This document shows positions 1 through 8,796 of a stretch of DNA of 25,459 nt, piece after piece. Every line of letters begins with the position of its first letter. Within the stretch, counting starts at the first letter, position 1. Location: positions 1-25,459 of the forward strand of contig CAJNOQ010002239.1 in assembly GCA_905250885.1 (NCBI GenBank). Direction: 5' to 3'. This stretch comes from Didymodactylos carnosus (Eukaryota; Rotifera; Eurotatoria; Philodinida; Philodinidae). A model generated the notes under the pieces. The model ran no database searches and had not been told where the DNA came from. It was given only the letters and a program-made list of their open reading frames with translations. The translations under genes were made by a program, and so were the position numbers.

Positions 1-193
1 AGTTTCAGTATCCAAAACTGCATCGAATAGCATATATTTTATCGAAAAACATTTTCCCTCAATATTCGGCCGTACTCACCTTCAGCACCTTTTTACTCTA
101 TTTTGCTCTGTATCCCCTCATAGCTCGAACTTGCAGGGAAAATGTTTTTCGATAAAATATATGCTATTCGATGCAGTTTTGGATACTGAAACT
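1..193. repeat. Perfect 59-bp inverted repeat (hairpin or foldback element, left edge of window)
   Basis: Bases 1-59 are the exact reverse complement of bases 135-193, separated by a 75-bp spacer (60-134). The left arm starts at the first base of the window, so the full arm may be longer. Such a perfect long inverted repeat is typical of a young foldback element or MITE, or of a transposon end next to an inverted copy. No ORF lies in the spacer. I cannot define target-site duplications because the left flank is missing. Confidence 0.85.
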
Positions 194-1734
194 CGAATAA
201 ATTAGTTTCAAAGATTTGCCATTATTTTAAATGGGTGAAATCTTGAAGTTTCTTTAAAAAATACTCAAAAATTCAGCTTTTGAGGGTGTTATTTGTATTT
301 GAGTATTTCGACGATTGCTCAGCCAAAACTCGATCTAGAAACGTTTTAAAGATGATATTGGTGATTAGCTCGGCGAGCTCTATCCAACCATGTGAAAATA
401 TAACGGGTTTAAAATTTTTGCTCGACCTTTGCTCGGGAGCACTTTACTACGCATTGATGTGATTGGTTGGAAAATTTCTGCACGAAATCTTGATTTCAAA
501 AATATACCATCGGAAAGAGCATCACTTGATGTATCGCCAGTAGAAAGATCTTTTTGTTCAATGCCTTTAGGTATACCTTTGGTCATCGCCAACGTCGAGG
601 ACGGTCAATCGGGCAGGTGATTGGGGTTTAGTGAATTGAGATTACGTCCGATCGACCTAGTTCTTTCGTAATTAGATAGATAACAGCGATTTACATATAG
701 TATAGTCAATCAGACCATCCCAGACGTTTTTCAGATTCTGAGTGACTGATGGAACCTTTTTTTATAGTTTTCAAGAAGTAGTTTCATGCGAAACCTTTAA
801 AATACCTTTTTTTAGAGTGAAAGTCGGCTTGTTCTCGTTGTGGTCGTAATGATGATGTTGGTGATAATCTTCTTAATCGTTGTTATGGTCATCATACTAA
901 TTGTGGTGGTTATGAGTATCGTTATTTTTGTAAGACTTGTTTATATAATACTCATTGATGGTAGTGCTGGTCGGTTAATAACGGGTGAAGTGTTCTCGTT
1001 TGAAATATATAGAAATGCTGTGCACATCAAAATCAATATGTTTGACAACTAGAGCTACTCACTCATTTTTTCTGTGGGTATCTCATCATCATCTGATAGA
1101 TCTCGATCCGATCTATCGATTGACATATAATTCGAAGTAGATCCACATGTTTCAGATAATTAAAAGCCCTCTAGCATCATTATAACATATATATATATAG
1201 CCTATTGTGTATGACCTTATTATCATTGTTTTGACCACTGGATCCCCTTACGCACTTTTTTCTTTAGATATTTTATCATCGTTTCATAGATCTTCTCGAG
1301 GGTGAGTATGAAATGATAACTACCACAAACGCGATTTCCCGCTTATTAAAGATCTTATCAAGTAGTATAAACATCTGCAATAAAAAATAAAAAATTCGAA
1401 GAAAACTGAAAATAAATTCTAGGTTGAGTGCCCATCTATCGATTGAGTGACGAGCCGGGTTGCATGATTGGTTTTTAGTGAAACGGAAAGTATCTGAGAA
1501 CACAGTTTGCTGGAATTAATGGGTGCGCCAGGTGAAATGGACCTCTCAGTATTTTAGCAATATCTTTTTTAATTTTCATCCGATTGGACTAATTTCTTTT
1601 TAAAAACGCGCCGTCTCAAGCTCTACAAATCTATCGATTTGATATCTAGATTGATAGTACATACAAATTTTCGGAAAATGAAAAAGTAAAGACCTTCAAA
1701 AGATTGTACTTTCAAAGCACTAAAATGGTGATAC
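194..1734. other. No gene recognised
   Basis: The stretch holds only short ORFs of 60-75 codons on both strands, without recognisable motifs or convincing splice patterns. It contains a degenerate trinucleotide tract at 838-952 and several ATCGAT/GATC-rich words around 1090-1140 and 1430-1445. It is probably old repeat-derived sequence. Confidence 0.5.
838..952. repeat. Degenerate GTN/ATN trinucleotide tract
   Basis: The plus strand consists of imperfect purine-T-pyrimidine and GTN/ATN triplets, so the translation is almost only Val, Ile, Met and Leu. It could be mistaken for a membrane segment, but the simple triplet structure and the lack of any flanking coding sequence indicate a decayed microsatellite. 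Confidence 0.5.
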
Positions 1735-2210
1735 TCCAACAGAAATCTATCGTGAGTTAAATGGTGGTATTGGTTTATCGACAATCAGAAAGTGGTGCCA
1801 GATGATTCGTCGATCTGGATCTATCCAACTACCAGGTACACATGATGGTCCACGTATAGTCAGGACCAAAGAGAATATTCAAAAAGTGAAAAACCGTTTA
1901 CGCTAAATAAAAGGAGTATCAGCCCGGAAACTATCGATGAAGCCTATCTGGTATTTCTGCAACAAGTGTCAGGCGAATATTAAAAATCGATTCGGGGCTA
2001 AAACCCTATAAAAAGGTAACCGAACCATCACTTTCCGATGATTAAAAGATGAAACGGAAACAGTTTGCAAACTGGGTTCGAATAAACTTTCGGAAGAAAG
2101 AAACCTTGAAAAGTCTCTCTTCTGACGAGAAGTTCTTTGACATCGCTGGTGTCTATAACGTTCAAAATCATCGAATGTGGGCAGTAAATCGTGCTGATGC
2201 TGATGAATAT
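1735..2210 (+). pseudogene. Truncated mariner-family (Tc1/mariner superfamily) transposase remnant
   Basis: Conceptual translation in shifting frames gives a mariner-like transposase N-terminal half. A first helix-turn-helix segment starts near 1736 (PTEIYRELNGGIGLSTIRKW). A linker and second HTH contain GLKPYKK at about 1998-2018. The block ends with NWVR and the DEKFFD motif, whose first Asp is the first catalytic acid (about 2124-2142), followed by WAVNRADADE. Stops at 1904-1906 and just before 2049, plus at least one frameshift near 1945, break the frame. Homology ends abruptly near 2210, before the second and third catalytic acids, where a repeated sequence begins. It is a dead, 3'-truncated copy; no terminal inverted repeat was found. 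Confidence 0.8.
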
Positions 2211-2830
2211 CTTTCGCCTACTCCCTCAGTTTGTGCATTGTCTACTGTATGAATATCAATAAAGCTGACTGACTGAATTAAAGCTGAATCTAACAAAAAT
2301 TTGAGAATGAAATTTGAGCAGGGGGTAGCGAGCGGGTGAGAACGAGTTCAAAGACGAGAACGAGTGAATGCAACAGCGAGAACACTGACACTGGAAGACA
2401 ACAAGACTCAATCGTTCCATCATTTCCTTACTTTAGAGTTGATTTGTTCAAATATAATCTGCGTCTTTCTTCAAAGACATTACCGTTTTTTTACTGCAAA
2501 CCAGCTCCTTCCTCGACCACCACCAACACTACCACACTCAAGACAGCAATGATGGAGCTCGAAGTACAGATCTTCTTGTATCAAGACCTTCCGCCTACTC
2601 CCTCAGTCTTGTGCCTTGCCTGCTGTATCAAGACCTGTAACAAGACCTACTTTCTCAACTAATGCATTGTCTGCTTGCTGTTGTATCAATCAATAAAGGT
2701 ATCACGAAATTGAATGACTGAATCTACAAAATCCATCAACAGAAGAAAAAGAAGAAGAAGGGAATAGCGAGCCGGCCGAAGGCCGAGAATAGTGACACCA
2801 AGTGAAAACACTGATGGCTAGTCAACAGTG
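2211..2830. repeat. Two diverged tandem copies of an unclassified repeat unit
   Basis: The word CGCCTACTCCCTCAGT occurs at 2215 and again at 2592. Each copy is followed in the same order by a TTGTGC-TTG-CT-CTGTAT-like segment, a TCAATAAAG word (near 2250 and 2690), a GACTGAAT word (near 2268 and 2716), and a TAGCGAGC segment (near 2327 and 2766). The second copy is about 70 bp longer because of an internal partial duplication (2612-2695). The AATAAA-containing end suggests the 3' ends of retroposed units, but no RT or tRNA-like promoter was found. A short ORF of 108 codons across 2336-2662 is likely incidental. Confidence 0.6.
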
Positions 2831-3303
2831 CGTGACTGGCAATGGCAAGACTCACTTGATCAAGCCGTTATGAAGTTACAATGAAGTCTAATTTTGATAC
2901 TCACCAACAGGTGCACACTTCACTGAGGTAGTAAGCAAGAAGAATGACCCCTAATGTTCCGGGCCTTTATCGGGGTGCATGTGTTGGCATTGAAATCGAT
3001 AAGATTACGTCTACATCGGTGCATATTCATCTTTTTTTTATGGTCCCTATTGGTTTTTGATTTGTGTATCTGAGGGTTTGGTGAATTTTGTATTTATTGT
3101 TCGTTTTTATGGTATTGTGCACTATTTGTTCTTTGTTTGGGTATCAAATATTTGTACTCCGCGTCTAGCCGTTGTTCATGTAATATTTGCGTTGGTCTTT
3201 TTAACTTGAATTAACACGAAACAGTGGTGAACCGCATTAGAAGAGGACAGACAATGAAGAGCATTACAACTGTTCTCTTAATTGACCTATAGACATTAGG
3301 TTG
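2831..3303. other. No gene recognised
   Basis: This AT-rich stretch has no ORF or repeat that I recognise. It may include decayed downstream parts of the Penelope-like element that follows, but no conserved motif could be read. Confidence 0.4.
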
Positions 3304-3388
3304 TCAGTTTAGTATCAAGAGGGTTCCTGCATATCTTGAATAAATATACAGATCAGTGATATCGAACGTACAGAGAAGAGTGGATGGT

Positions 3389-3635
3389 TTAACCCTGATC
3401 CGTCAACCTATAAAAGGTTAAAATTCTGTCAGTTTCTCACGATTGTTCTCTGGATGTAATGATTGCATCTTTTCGCATCAGTGTATATTATACTGAAGAA
3501 CAACAGTGTGTACTATCAATGTGAACTGATTTCGATTACTCATTGTTTGTCTAAGAAAGAAAGCGGAACATATCTTCGAAGCACTTGTTTTCATCTGGGG
3601 TCTGTACGGACCCCAGGTTGATGGATCAGGGTTAA
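3389..3635. mobile_element. piggyBac-type MITE (239 bp) with TTAA target duplication, nested in the RT remnant
   Basis: TTAA at 3389-3392 and TTAA at 3632-3635 flank a 239-bp sequence. Its ends are inverted repeats: CCCTGATCCGTCAACCT (3393-3409) and the complement of CCCTGATCCATCAACCT (3615-3631), matching 16 of 17. TTAA duplication plus CCC-starting termini is characteristic of the piggyBac superfamily. A GC-rich hairpin word GGGGTC-N6-GACCCC lies at 3597-3614 beside the right end. The element has no transposase and is non-autonomous. Removing the element and one TTAA joins the reverse transcriptase frame of the host retroelement exactly. Confidence 0.85.
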
Positions 3636-3810
3636 GACGACCTTCTTTGGAATATTTTTCAAGGCGATATATCAAATCAACACCATCGATAATTGTTGCT
3701 GAACGAATTTTTTCTTCGAATATTGGTCGAATAAGTTCATCCAACAAACGTGAATTGCTGGTAGTCGGAGCACGAATAGAAGCGATGATTGGTCGCAGTG
3801 GTATACCTTC

Positions 3811-3868
3811 CTATCAGCAAACAATTAGAAATTATATGAAAATACAGACACGAGGCGATTTTAATTAC
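3811..3868 (-). other. 58-nt spliceosomal intron inside the Penelope-like RT
   Basis: On the minus strand the interval starts GTAATT and ends TGATAG, and contains stops in the RT frame. Splicing it out joins the FLPKAH block to GIPLRPII in frame. Penelope-like elements are known to retain introns, so this fits the family. The codon immediately upstream reads TAG where the family usually has Lys (AAG), so the copy is inactive even if spliced. Confidence 0.7.
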
Positions 3869-4476
3869 CTAATGTGCTTTCGGGAGGAAGTACATGTGTG
3901 CTAATTTTGTTTTTTGTTGATCAGGTAGCATCTTTTTGAGTTGCCATTCATGAATGAATTGGTTCCGACGAAGATCTTTCAGGAAATGGACAACCTTGTG
4001 AAAAGTCTCCTTCAGTGGATTGGATGGAAGTTCGATATAGCCAGTGTCCATTCGGTAAGCTTGAACTTTTCGTTCGAAATCGATGACTTGATCAATATAA
4101 CAGACGCCACTCTTATCAGTAACACGTAGAACAAGGTTGACTTTTTTCAATTCCCGTCGAATGGCTTTGATCAGTTTTAATTCCTTTCGGGCACGCAACT
4201 GATCCTTGAAAAATGATGGTGCCATGTAGCGACGATTGAGAAAAGCTTTGAGGCCATGTGAGAATTGTCTCAAAATAGGTAGCAATCTGTCCATATTATG
4301 ATAACGAGTGATATTGAACAGAATTTTTTCCATAATAATGTCATGTTCTCCTTGAATGGGTCATTCGAGTTTAATGACCATAACTCTTCATCGAAAGCTT
4401 CAAAAGCCCTAATATTTTGGCTATGAGATATCAACACTAGAAGCTTCAAAGCCATGCGGAAACAACCAAAATCCAA

Positions 4477-4764
4477 AGACCCCGGGCGGATGACCTCATT
4501 ACGTTTTGGGCGGTTTTACCGTGGACCCGCTCTTACAACAGATTAGCTACGTCATATTAATATCAATGCCGCAAATGGAGCTTTACTACAAATAACCTGT
4601 CTCTTTTCTTTGTCGGAAATTTCAACAAAGAAGGATTAAACATTTAACTTAAACTACTACGGAACGGCTGTTCAACAGCATTTGTTACTACGTAGTTATT
4701 CCAGACGCTTTTTCAAAAAGTATAATGCGATGTCGGTATTATATCGGTTGAATGCGGAAGTTTA
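4477..4764. other. No gene recognised
   Basis: This short interval lies between the RT remnant and the NHL fragment. It has a TACGTA-centred palindrome near 4690 and no coding potential that I can support. Confidence 0.4.
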
Positions 4765-5131
4765 TCAACAGCTATATCGACAATCACTTGCTCGACTAAC
4801 TCGACCAGAGAAACAATGAGATAAAGAATACAGAGAAAATTTTTGAATTAGGTTATTTTTGAAATCGCTAATAAATATTTCTTTTCCTTTATCGTCAGCA
4901 AACATAGCCATCGGTGAATCTAATTGATTCGCTGTAGAATCTGAACCTTCACTACCAGCAATGACGCGAATTTCAGATCCAAACAGTTTCAAAATACGTG
5001 AATTGCAGAAGTCAGCCACATATATATCATTGCTGTTGTTCGTAACAAAAATGTCAAACGGATAATGAAACTGATCTAGTCGACTACCTTCGCCACCACC
5101 ATCGAGAACCGTCGATACGGAAAAATAAACA
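4765..5131 (-). pseudogene. NHL-repeat protein fragment
   Basis: The minus strand encodes about 1.5 NHL beta-propeller repeats: STVLDGGGEGSRLDQFHYP, then IYVADFCNSRILKL, a second LDSPMAMFADDKGKEIFISD and KNNLIQKF. The LD-P-G/F-hydrophobic...IYVADF-N-RI pattern is the NHL consensus. The frame hits a stop (TAG) upstream near 5155 and ends shortly after the second blade. A possible acceptor (TCTGTCAG) precedes the first repeat, so it may be a terminal exon, but no upstream exon was found. NHL proteins normally carry four to six blades, so this is a fragment or decayed copy. Its molecular role cannot be inferred. Confidence 0.6.
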
Positions 5132-5220
5132 CAGTGTTCTGACAGAGGCAGCTAGCGATGATGATGGAATTGATTCTTTTTGATCTGCAAGCAAGAAAAC
5201 AGATTAACATAATGTCGTCA

Positions 5221-5275
5221 GTAGAGTTGGAGTTGGAGTTGAGTTTTTAGTAGGTTGGAGTTGGGTTTTTGAATT
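5221..5275. repeat. GTTGGA-rich direct repeat, similar to the hAT MITE interior
   Basis: GAGTTGGAGTTGGAGTTGAG begins at 5225 and GGTTGGAGTTGGG follows at 5253. The same word (TGGAGTTGGAGTTGAGTTCG) occurs inside the MITE at 21841-21860. It may be a relic of a related element, but terminal repeats are not recognisable here. Confidence 0.45.
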
Positions 5276-5502
5276 TTTATTCTCAACTTCGTTTTGTATT
5301 TTTGGAAATATTCAATAGTTGTAAACTGATCTTCTAAACGATTGAGTGGCTGTATTCACGAGTGAATTCGGAAGTTGCGCTTTCCTGCTAGGAAAAGCTC
5401 AAAAACGTCCAGAATCCTGCTAAGAACCTAAGAAGTACAAGTGACAAAACACAGTGACACAATTCTTAGATGTAAAATTGACTCTCGACACTCCAGTTCT
5501 AC

Positions 5503-5806
5503 TTAGTATTACTGTTCGATCGAATATGAACTGGGTGATGATGACGAAGAAGAAAGTAGTTCAGAAAGTGACGATTCGTCTGATGAGGACGACGATGATG
5601 ATGAATATACATTAGTGACTCGGTTTTATGAAAAACTATCTAAATCATGGTACTGTCAATGTCCGACCGGTGAAAGGAGCTGTGGGTGTTGTGCTCACAT
5701 AGCTTGTGTACTGTGGTATCTCTGTTATGCAAGACATCATCAGTTTACGCCGTCGAAATACCCAGAACGTTATCGTCAAACGCTAGTTAACATGGAAACT
5801 GACTGA
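5503..5806 (+). CDS. Short ORF: acidic linker plus SWIM-type zinc-finger end, probably a partial transposon-related protein
   Basis: An open frame runs from just after a stop near 5502, or from a possible acceptor TTCTACTTAG, to TGA at 5804-5806. The first third is a Glu/Asp/Ser run (about 5540-5605). The second part has WYCQCPTGER, then CGCCAH and VLWYLCYARH. The C-x-C...C-x-H spacing fits a SWIM zinc finger, a domain found in many transposases and DNA-binding proteins. There is no clear ATG; an in-frame GTG lies at 5615. An AATAAA word follows at about 5889. I judge it the 3' end of a larger, otherwise lost gene or transposon; the family is not identified. Confidence 0.5.
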
Positions 5807-6738
5807 TTTTGATAAAAAAACTTGTGCGTCAATGCAAAACACGTTCACTTCTATACTTTTAAATGTAAAATGAGCTGTTTTTTTGATTTAATAAAGTTAG
5901 TCGTTGAAAGATTAGTGTAAAAGTGCAAAGTCTAATGCAGTTAGATATTTATGGTTTTTTTCCTCGAAAATGCAGATGACATATCTTCAGGAAACTTCGC
6001 CTTATCGTTAAAATGTGTTTTTAACATGTGAGAGATGAAATTGAGTGAAAATGGGCGTGAGTATTTGAACTTCGTTAAAAGGCCATTTTGTTGCGCAAGT
6101 GATGAGCATGTTTTGTGCCAAAAATCTTTTTGAAACAACACAAGCTTAACAAACGCGAGCTAAATTACTCAAAGCAGTTTTTTGGACAAAACCGTACTCT
6201 TTAGAGAAAGTTCACTTGCGTTTCGTCTAGAAGAGAAATTGGCTGGTCTTCACATAGTGTTTCTGAAAGAGCATTGAAAGCTGAACAAAGTAATATGTGA
6301 ACGAGCCCTACATAACATTTCTATAAAATTTTATAGGACCCATCATTTAGACAGGTAGTATTTCAACTGAGAAAAGTTGTTAGCCTAGGTTTGTTAATAA
6401 GGAGGGGTCTGAAAAATTCTGAGACGACAGAAAACTGAGACGACGCCTTCCATTCTTCTACAAAACTGTAGAATATCAGCTCAAACGGAGTTGTTTTTCT
6501 TAAACGGCGGGATCCTTTGTTTTTCAATTTTTCAAAGAACGAAAAAAATCATTTTTTTAAAAACTGAAGGGCAAATTTTGAATTCTTGTGAGCTGAAAAA
6601 CAGAATTTGAGTTTTCTATTTGAGACCAATGAAGAACAAAATTCCCATATACTTTTCAGTTCTTTGAAAAACAGAAGAACACATTTTTTGTAGAGTGTAG
6701 ATAGAAACGGACAAAAAGATGTTCTAAAATGTCTTCAG
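5807..6738. other. No gene recognised
   Basis: Only short incidental ORFs are present. Poly-A/T-rich stretches and a repeated CTGAGACGAC word (6419 and 6436) are visible. No conserved motif was found. Confidence 0.4.
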
Positions 6739-7877
6739 TTGCTTTCGTCGGAATAATGACTATGTGAATAGAATTTGTTCGGATCTCAAAGGTGAATCTC
6801 CTATTGAATTACTTAAAGGAATCAATGAACAGCATGAAGAAATACAAATTGAATTTTTGAGATGGGTAAGTTCAATCTGATTACTAATAATGGAAAGTAT
6901 CCTTCTTTTCGAACATGCTACAAACAGTTGCTCGAGTACGGTCAGCCGCTATCTCTGGGCGGCACTCCCTCTGCAAACAGATTCTGTTGACATCTACCTC
7001 TTCATTTGCCGCTTTCTACTTGGATGATCGGTTAGTTATTTTAAAATTTCGGCAATAAGATCTAAGCTGCACTTACTGTCGTCTTTCTCTAGGCAGCTCG
7101 ATTAGTTCGGATATATAACCAACAAACAAATATCTATTCTAATAATTTTTCTATACTATTATTCTAGTTTTCGGTGATGACCTCAACTCAAGCTGGTCGT
7201 CTTTCATTAATTGGTGTTGAAGACGATTTAGTATCAACTTTTACTGATTATATTCTAAATGAAACATATTCGAAATCAGTTAAATACGAAATTATTGTTT
7301 TGTTATACAATCTATTGTATATTGATTCAAATACTCGAGTACGAATCTTTACTCGTTATCTTCAACGCTGCTTAGCACTCACTAATCTCAGTTTTCCTTA
7401 GTTAGCTTAGTTTTATGAATACAATTTCACTTGCCTCAGCAATTGTACAGTTATGAAAGGGAAAGTGTCAGTGCAGAAGCTGAAACTTTTCTCTCTGTCA
7501 TATTAGCACTTGGTGAAGCGGAGAAGGATGTAAGTTTGCTCTTGTTAGATTTTAATTTCCCTCACAGCTTCATCCATCTTTTTAGATATTTGATATTGCT
7601 CATGCCACGGAGTTCAACATCGATGCTTACTCTTCCATTTCATCTTTCAAAGAACTAATAGAGACGATTAAGTCACATCTAAACTTACGTCGCCGAATCT
7701 GGTACAGGAGTCATTTCTCATCAGAGTAAAAGAAACTCGAGTTCAAAAGATGGAATTTTGGCTTCGTTATGCGACGTTTTTCATGAGCTCCGAAAACTAC
7801 GGATTCAAATAGCTGAATTTTCGAAAGTCTCAAAGAGGAAGAAATCGATGCAAGTTGAAAAGCATTTGCTCACTTAA
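6739..7877 (+). pseudogene. Exons of an unrecognised helical protein gene, probably decayed
   Basis: Several plus-strand segments look coding and are bounded by splice-like sites. 6740-6865 encodes a block with ESPIELLKGINEQHEEIQ and ends LRW before GTAAGT. A second block starts at 7168 after TATTCTAG, with GRLSLIGVEDDLV and YEIIVLLYNLLYI. A third, 7440-7529, contains SAEAETFLSVILALGEAEKD. After an intron (7530-7585, GTAAGT...TTTTTAG) it joins in frame to IFDIAHATEFNIDAY. That frame stops at 7727-7729, while another frame stays open to 7877 (DGILASLCDVFHELRKLRI, then Lys/Arg-rich). The frame change suggests a pseudogene. The helical character loosely recalls formin or armadillo-type proteins, but I cannot assign a family. 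Confidence 0.4.
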
Positions 7878-8796
7878 TACTGGTTGATAGATAGATAGAG
7901 CTTTTCAAGGACTATAAAATGCGTATATTCTCTTCTTCTTATCTCACCCAGCTCAATGACAGTCGTTGGACAAAGTGAGTTCTCAGCTTAGAAAGTTGGT
8001 CCGTTTCTATGTGTTGGGTATTCTATGTTTAGTTTTCTCGTTAACTCAAAAACGTTAACTCGCTAGGTCAATCAAGTTTTGTAGAGAGTTTGACGGCGCA
8101 TCTTTTGAAAAAACAACCAGGTCTCGGGGTTGAAAAGAAAAAAAGTTATAGTCAAAATACTGAGAGGGCCATTATTTACGGGCCACGAATTACTTTTAAC
8201 CACAGTTAAGTACGAGAGATGGAAGAAGGTACAAAGTTTGTCTCGAGATCGTTTTAGCTATGAAAAAGTTATACTGCCATATGACTGAATATGTCCTTTC
8301 GTTTTTTATTCACTTTAGTCCTTTTAGTCTTTTACTACTGTTGATTTTCTCCTCATTTTACTACTTTTAGTTATAAAGTGAGGATGAGGGTGATAGTTGT
8401 AATATGCCTGAAATAGAAAAGTAAAGGAAGTAAAAGACTAAAAGTAAAGGGAGTAAAGGAGTGGCAGATATAAAAGTACGAAAATATAATAACAATAATA
8501 AGCTAAAATGAGAGCTGTAGCCTTGTATGTAAGCTAAAAACATCTCGCGGACAAACCTTGTCCCATCTCCCAACCATCAGAGAAAGATAATTTTTGTATG
8601 ACTAAAAAAATATTCTATATGCATTATAAACATATTTAATCGAACAACTGTTTTTTTCTTATTTACAAAAATAATTGTATCAAAAATAAATAAATTCTGT
8701 TTATTTAGACTCTCTGTCTGACTGAAAAACAATTAACACTACACACATTAGTAATTTAACAAATAAAAATTGAAGAAAAAAAATCCACAGTTATGA
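7878..8796. other. No gene recognised; contains an inverted repeat and the TONSL 3' flank
   Basis: A GATAGATAGATAGA run lies near 7886. The rest is AT-rich without supported ORFs. TTTATT at 8700-8705 is an AATAAA on the minus strand, about 90 nt beyond the TONSL stop, and is a plausible polyadenylation signal. Confidence 0.5.
8321..8444. repeat. 16-bp perfect inverted repeat with 92-bp spacer
   Basis: CTTTTAGTCTTTTACT at 8321-8336 is the exact reverse complement of AGTAAAAGACTAAAAG at 8429-8444. Weaker similarity extends outward (AGTCC versus AGTAAAGG words). It could be the relic of a small foldback element. No target duplication is evident. Confidence 0.55.

Larger units (their letters stand above)
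3304..4476 (-). pseudogene. Penelope/Athena-like retroelement reverse transcriptase remnant
   Basis: Read on the minus strand, an ORF at 4333-3869 encodes the region before the RT core and ends in HMYFLPKAH, the Penelope-type signature at RT motif 1/2. After a 58-nt intron (3868-3811) the frame continues with GIPLRPIIASI and LLDELIRPIF, then the DGVDLI and LEKYSKEGRL block. A miniature transposon (3393-3631) interrupts the frame; beyond it comes KPSTLLCTFDITDLY, with the first catalytic Asp motif of the RT palm. Upstream, FEAFDEELW near 4400 is readable in a shifted frame. An in-frame TAG lies at the upstream side of the intron, a frameshift lies near 4340, and nothing after the DITDLY motif is recognisable. 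No GIY-YIG endonuclease is visible. Athena elements of bdelloids lack it, but truncation explains its absence equally well. Confidence 0.8.

Noticed and set aside
840..1052. ORF rich in Val, Ile, Met and Leu resembling a membrane protein
   Set aside because: The composition results from a degenerate GTN/ATN triplet tract, with no flanking coding sequence.
2336..2662. 108-codon ORF
   Set aside because: It lies within the duplicated repeat unit, is rich in Thr/Ser simple sequence and has no conserved motif.
3478..3747. 89-codon minus-strand ORF treated as one protein
   Set aside because: Its first part is Penelope-like RT, but the part after EGRL lies inside the TTAA-flanked MITE and is not a genuine protein extension.
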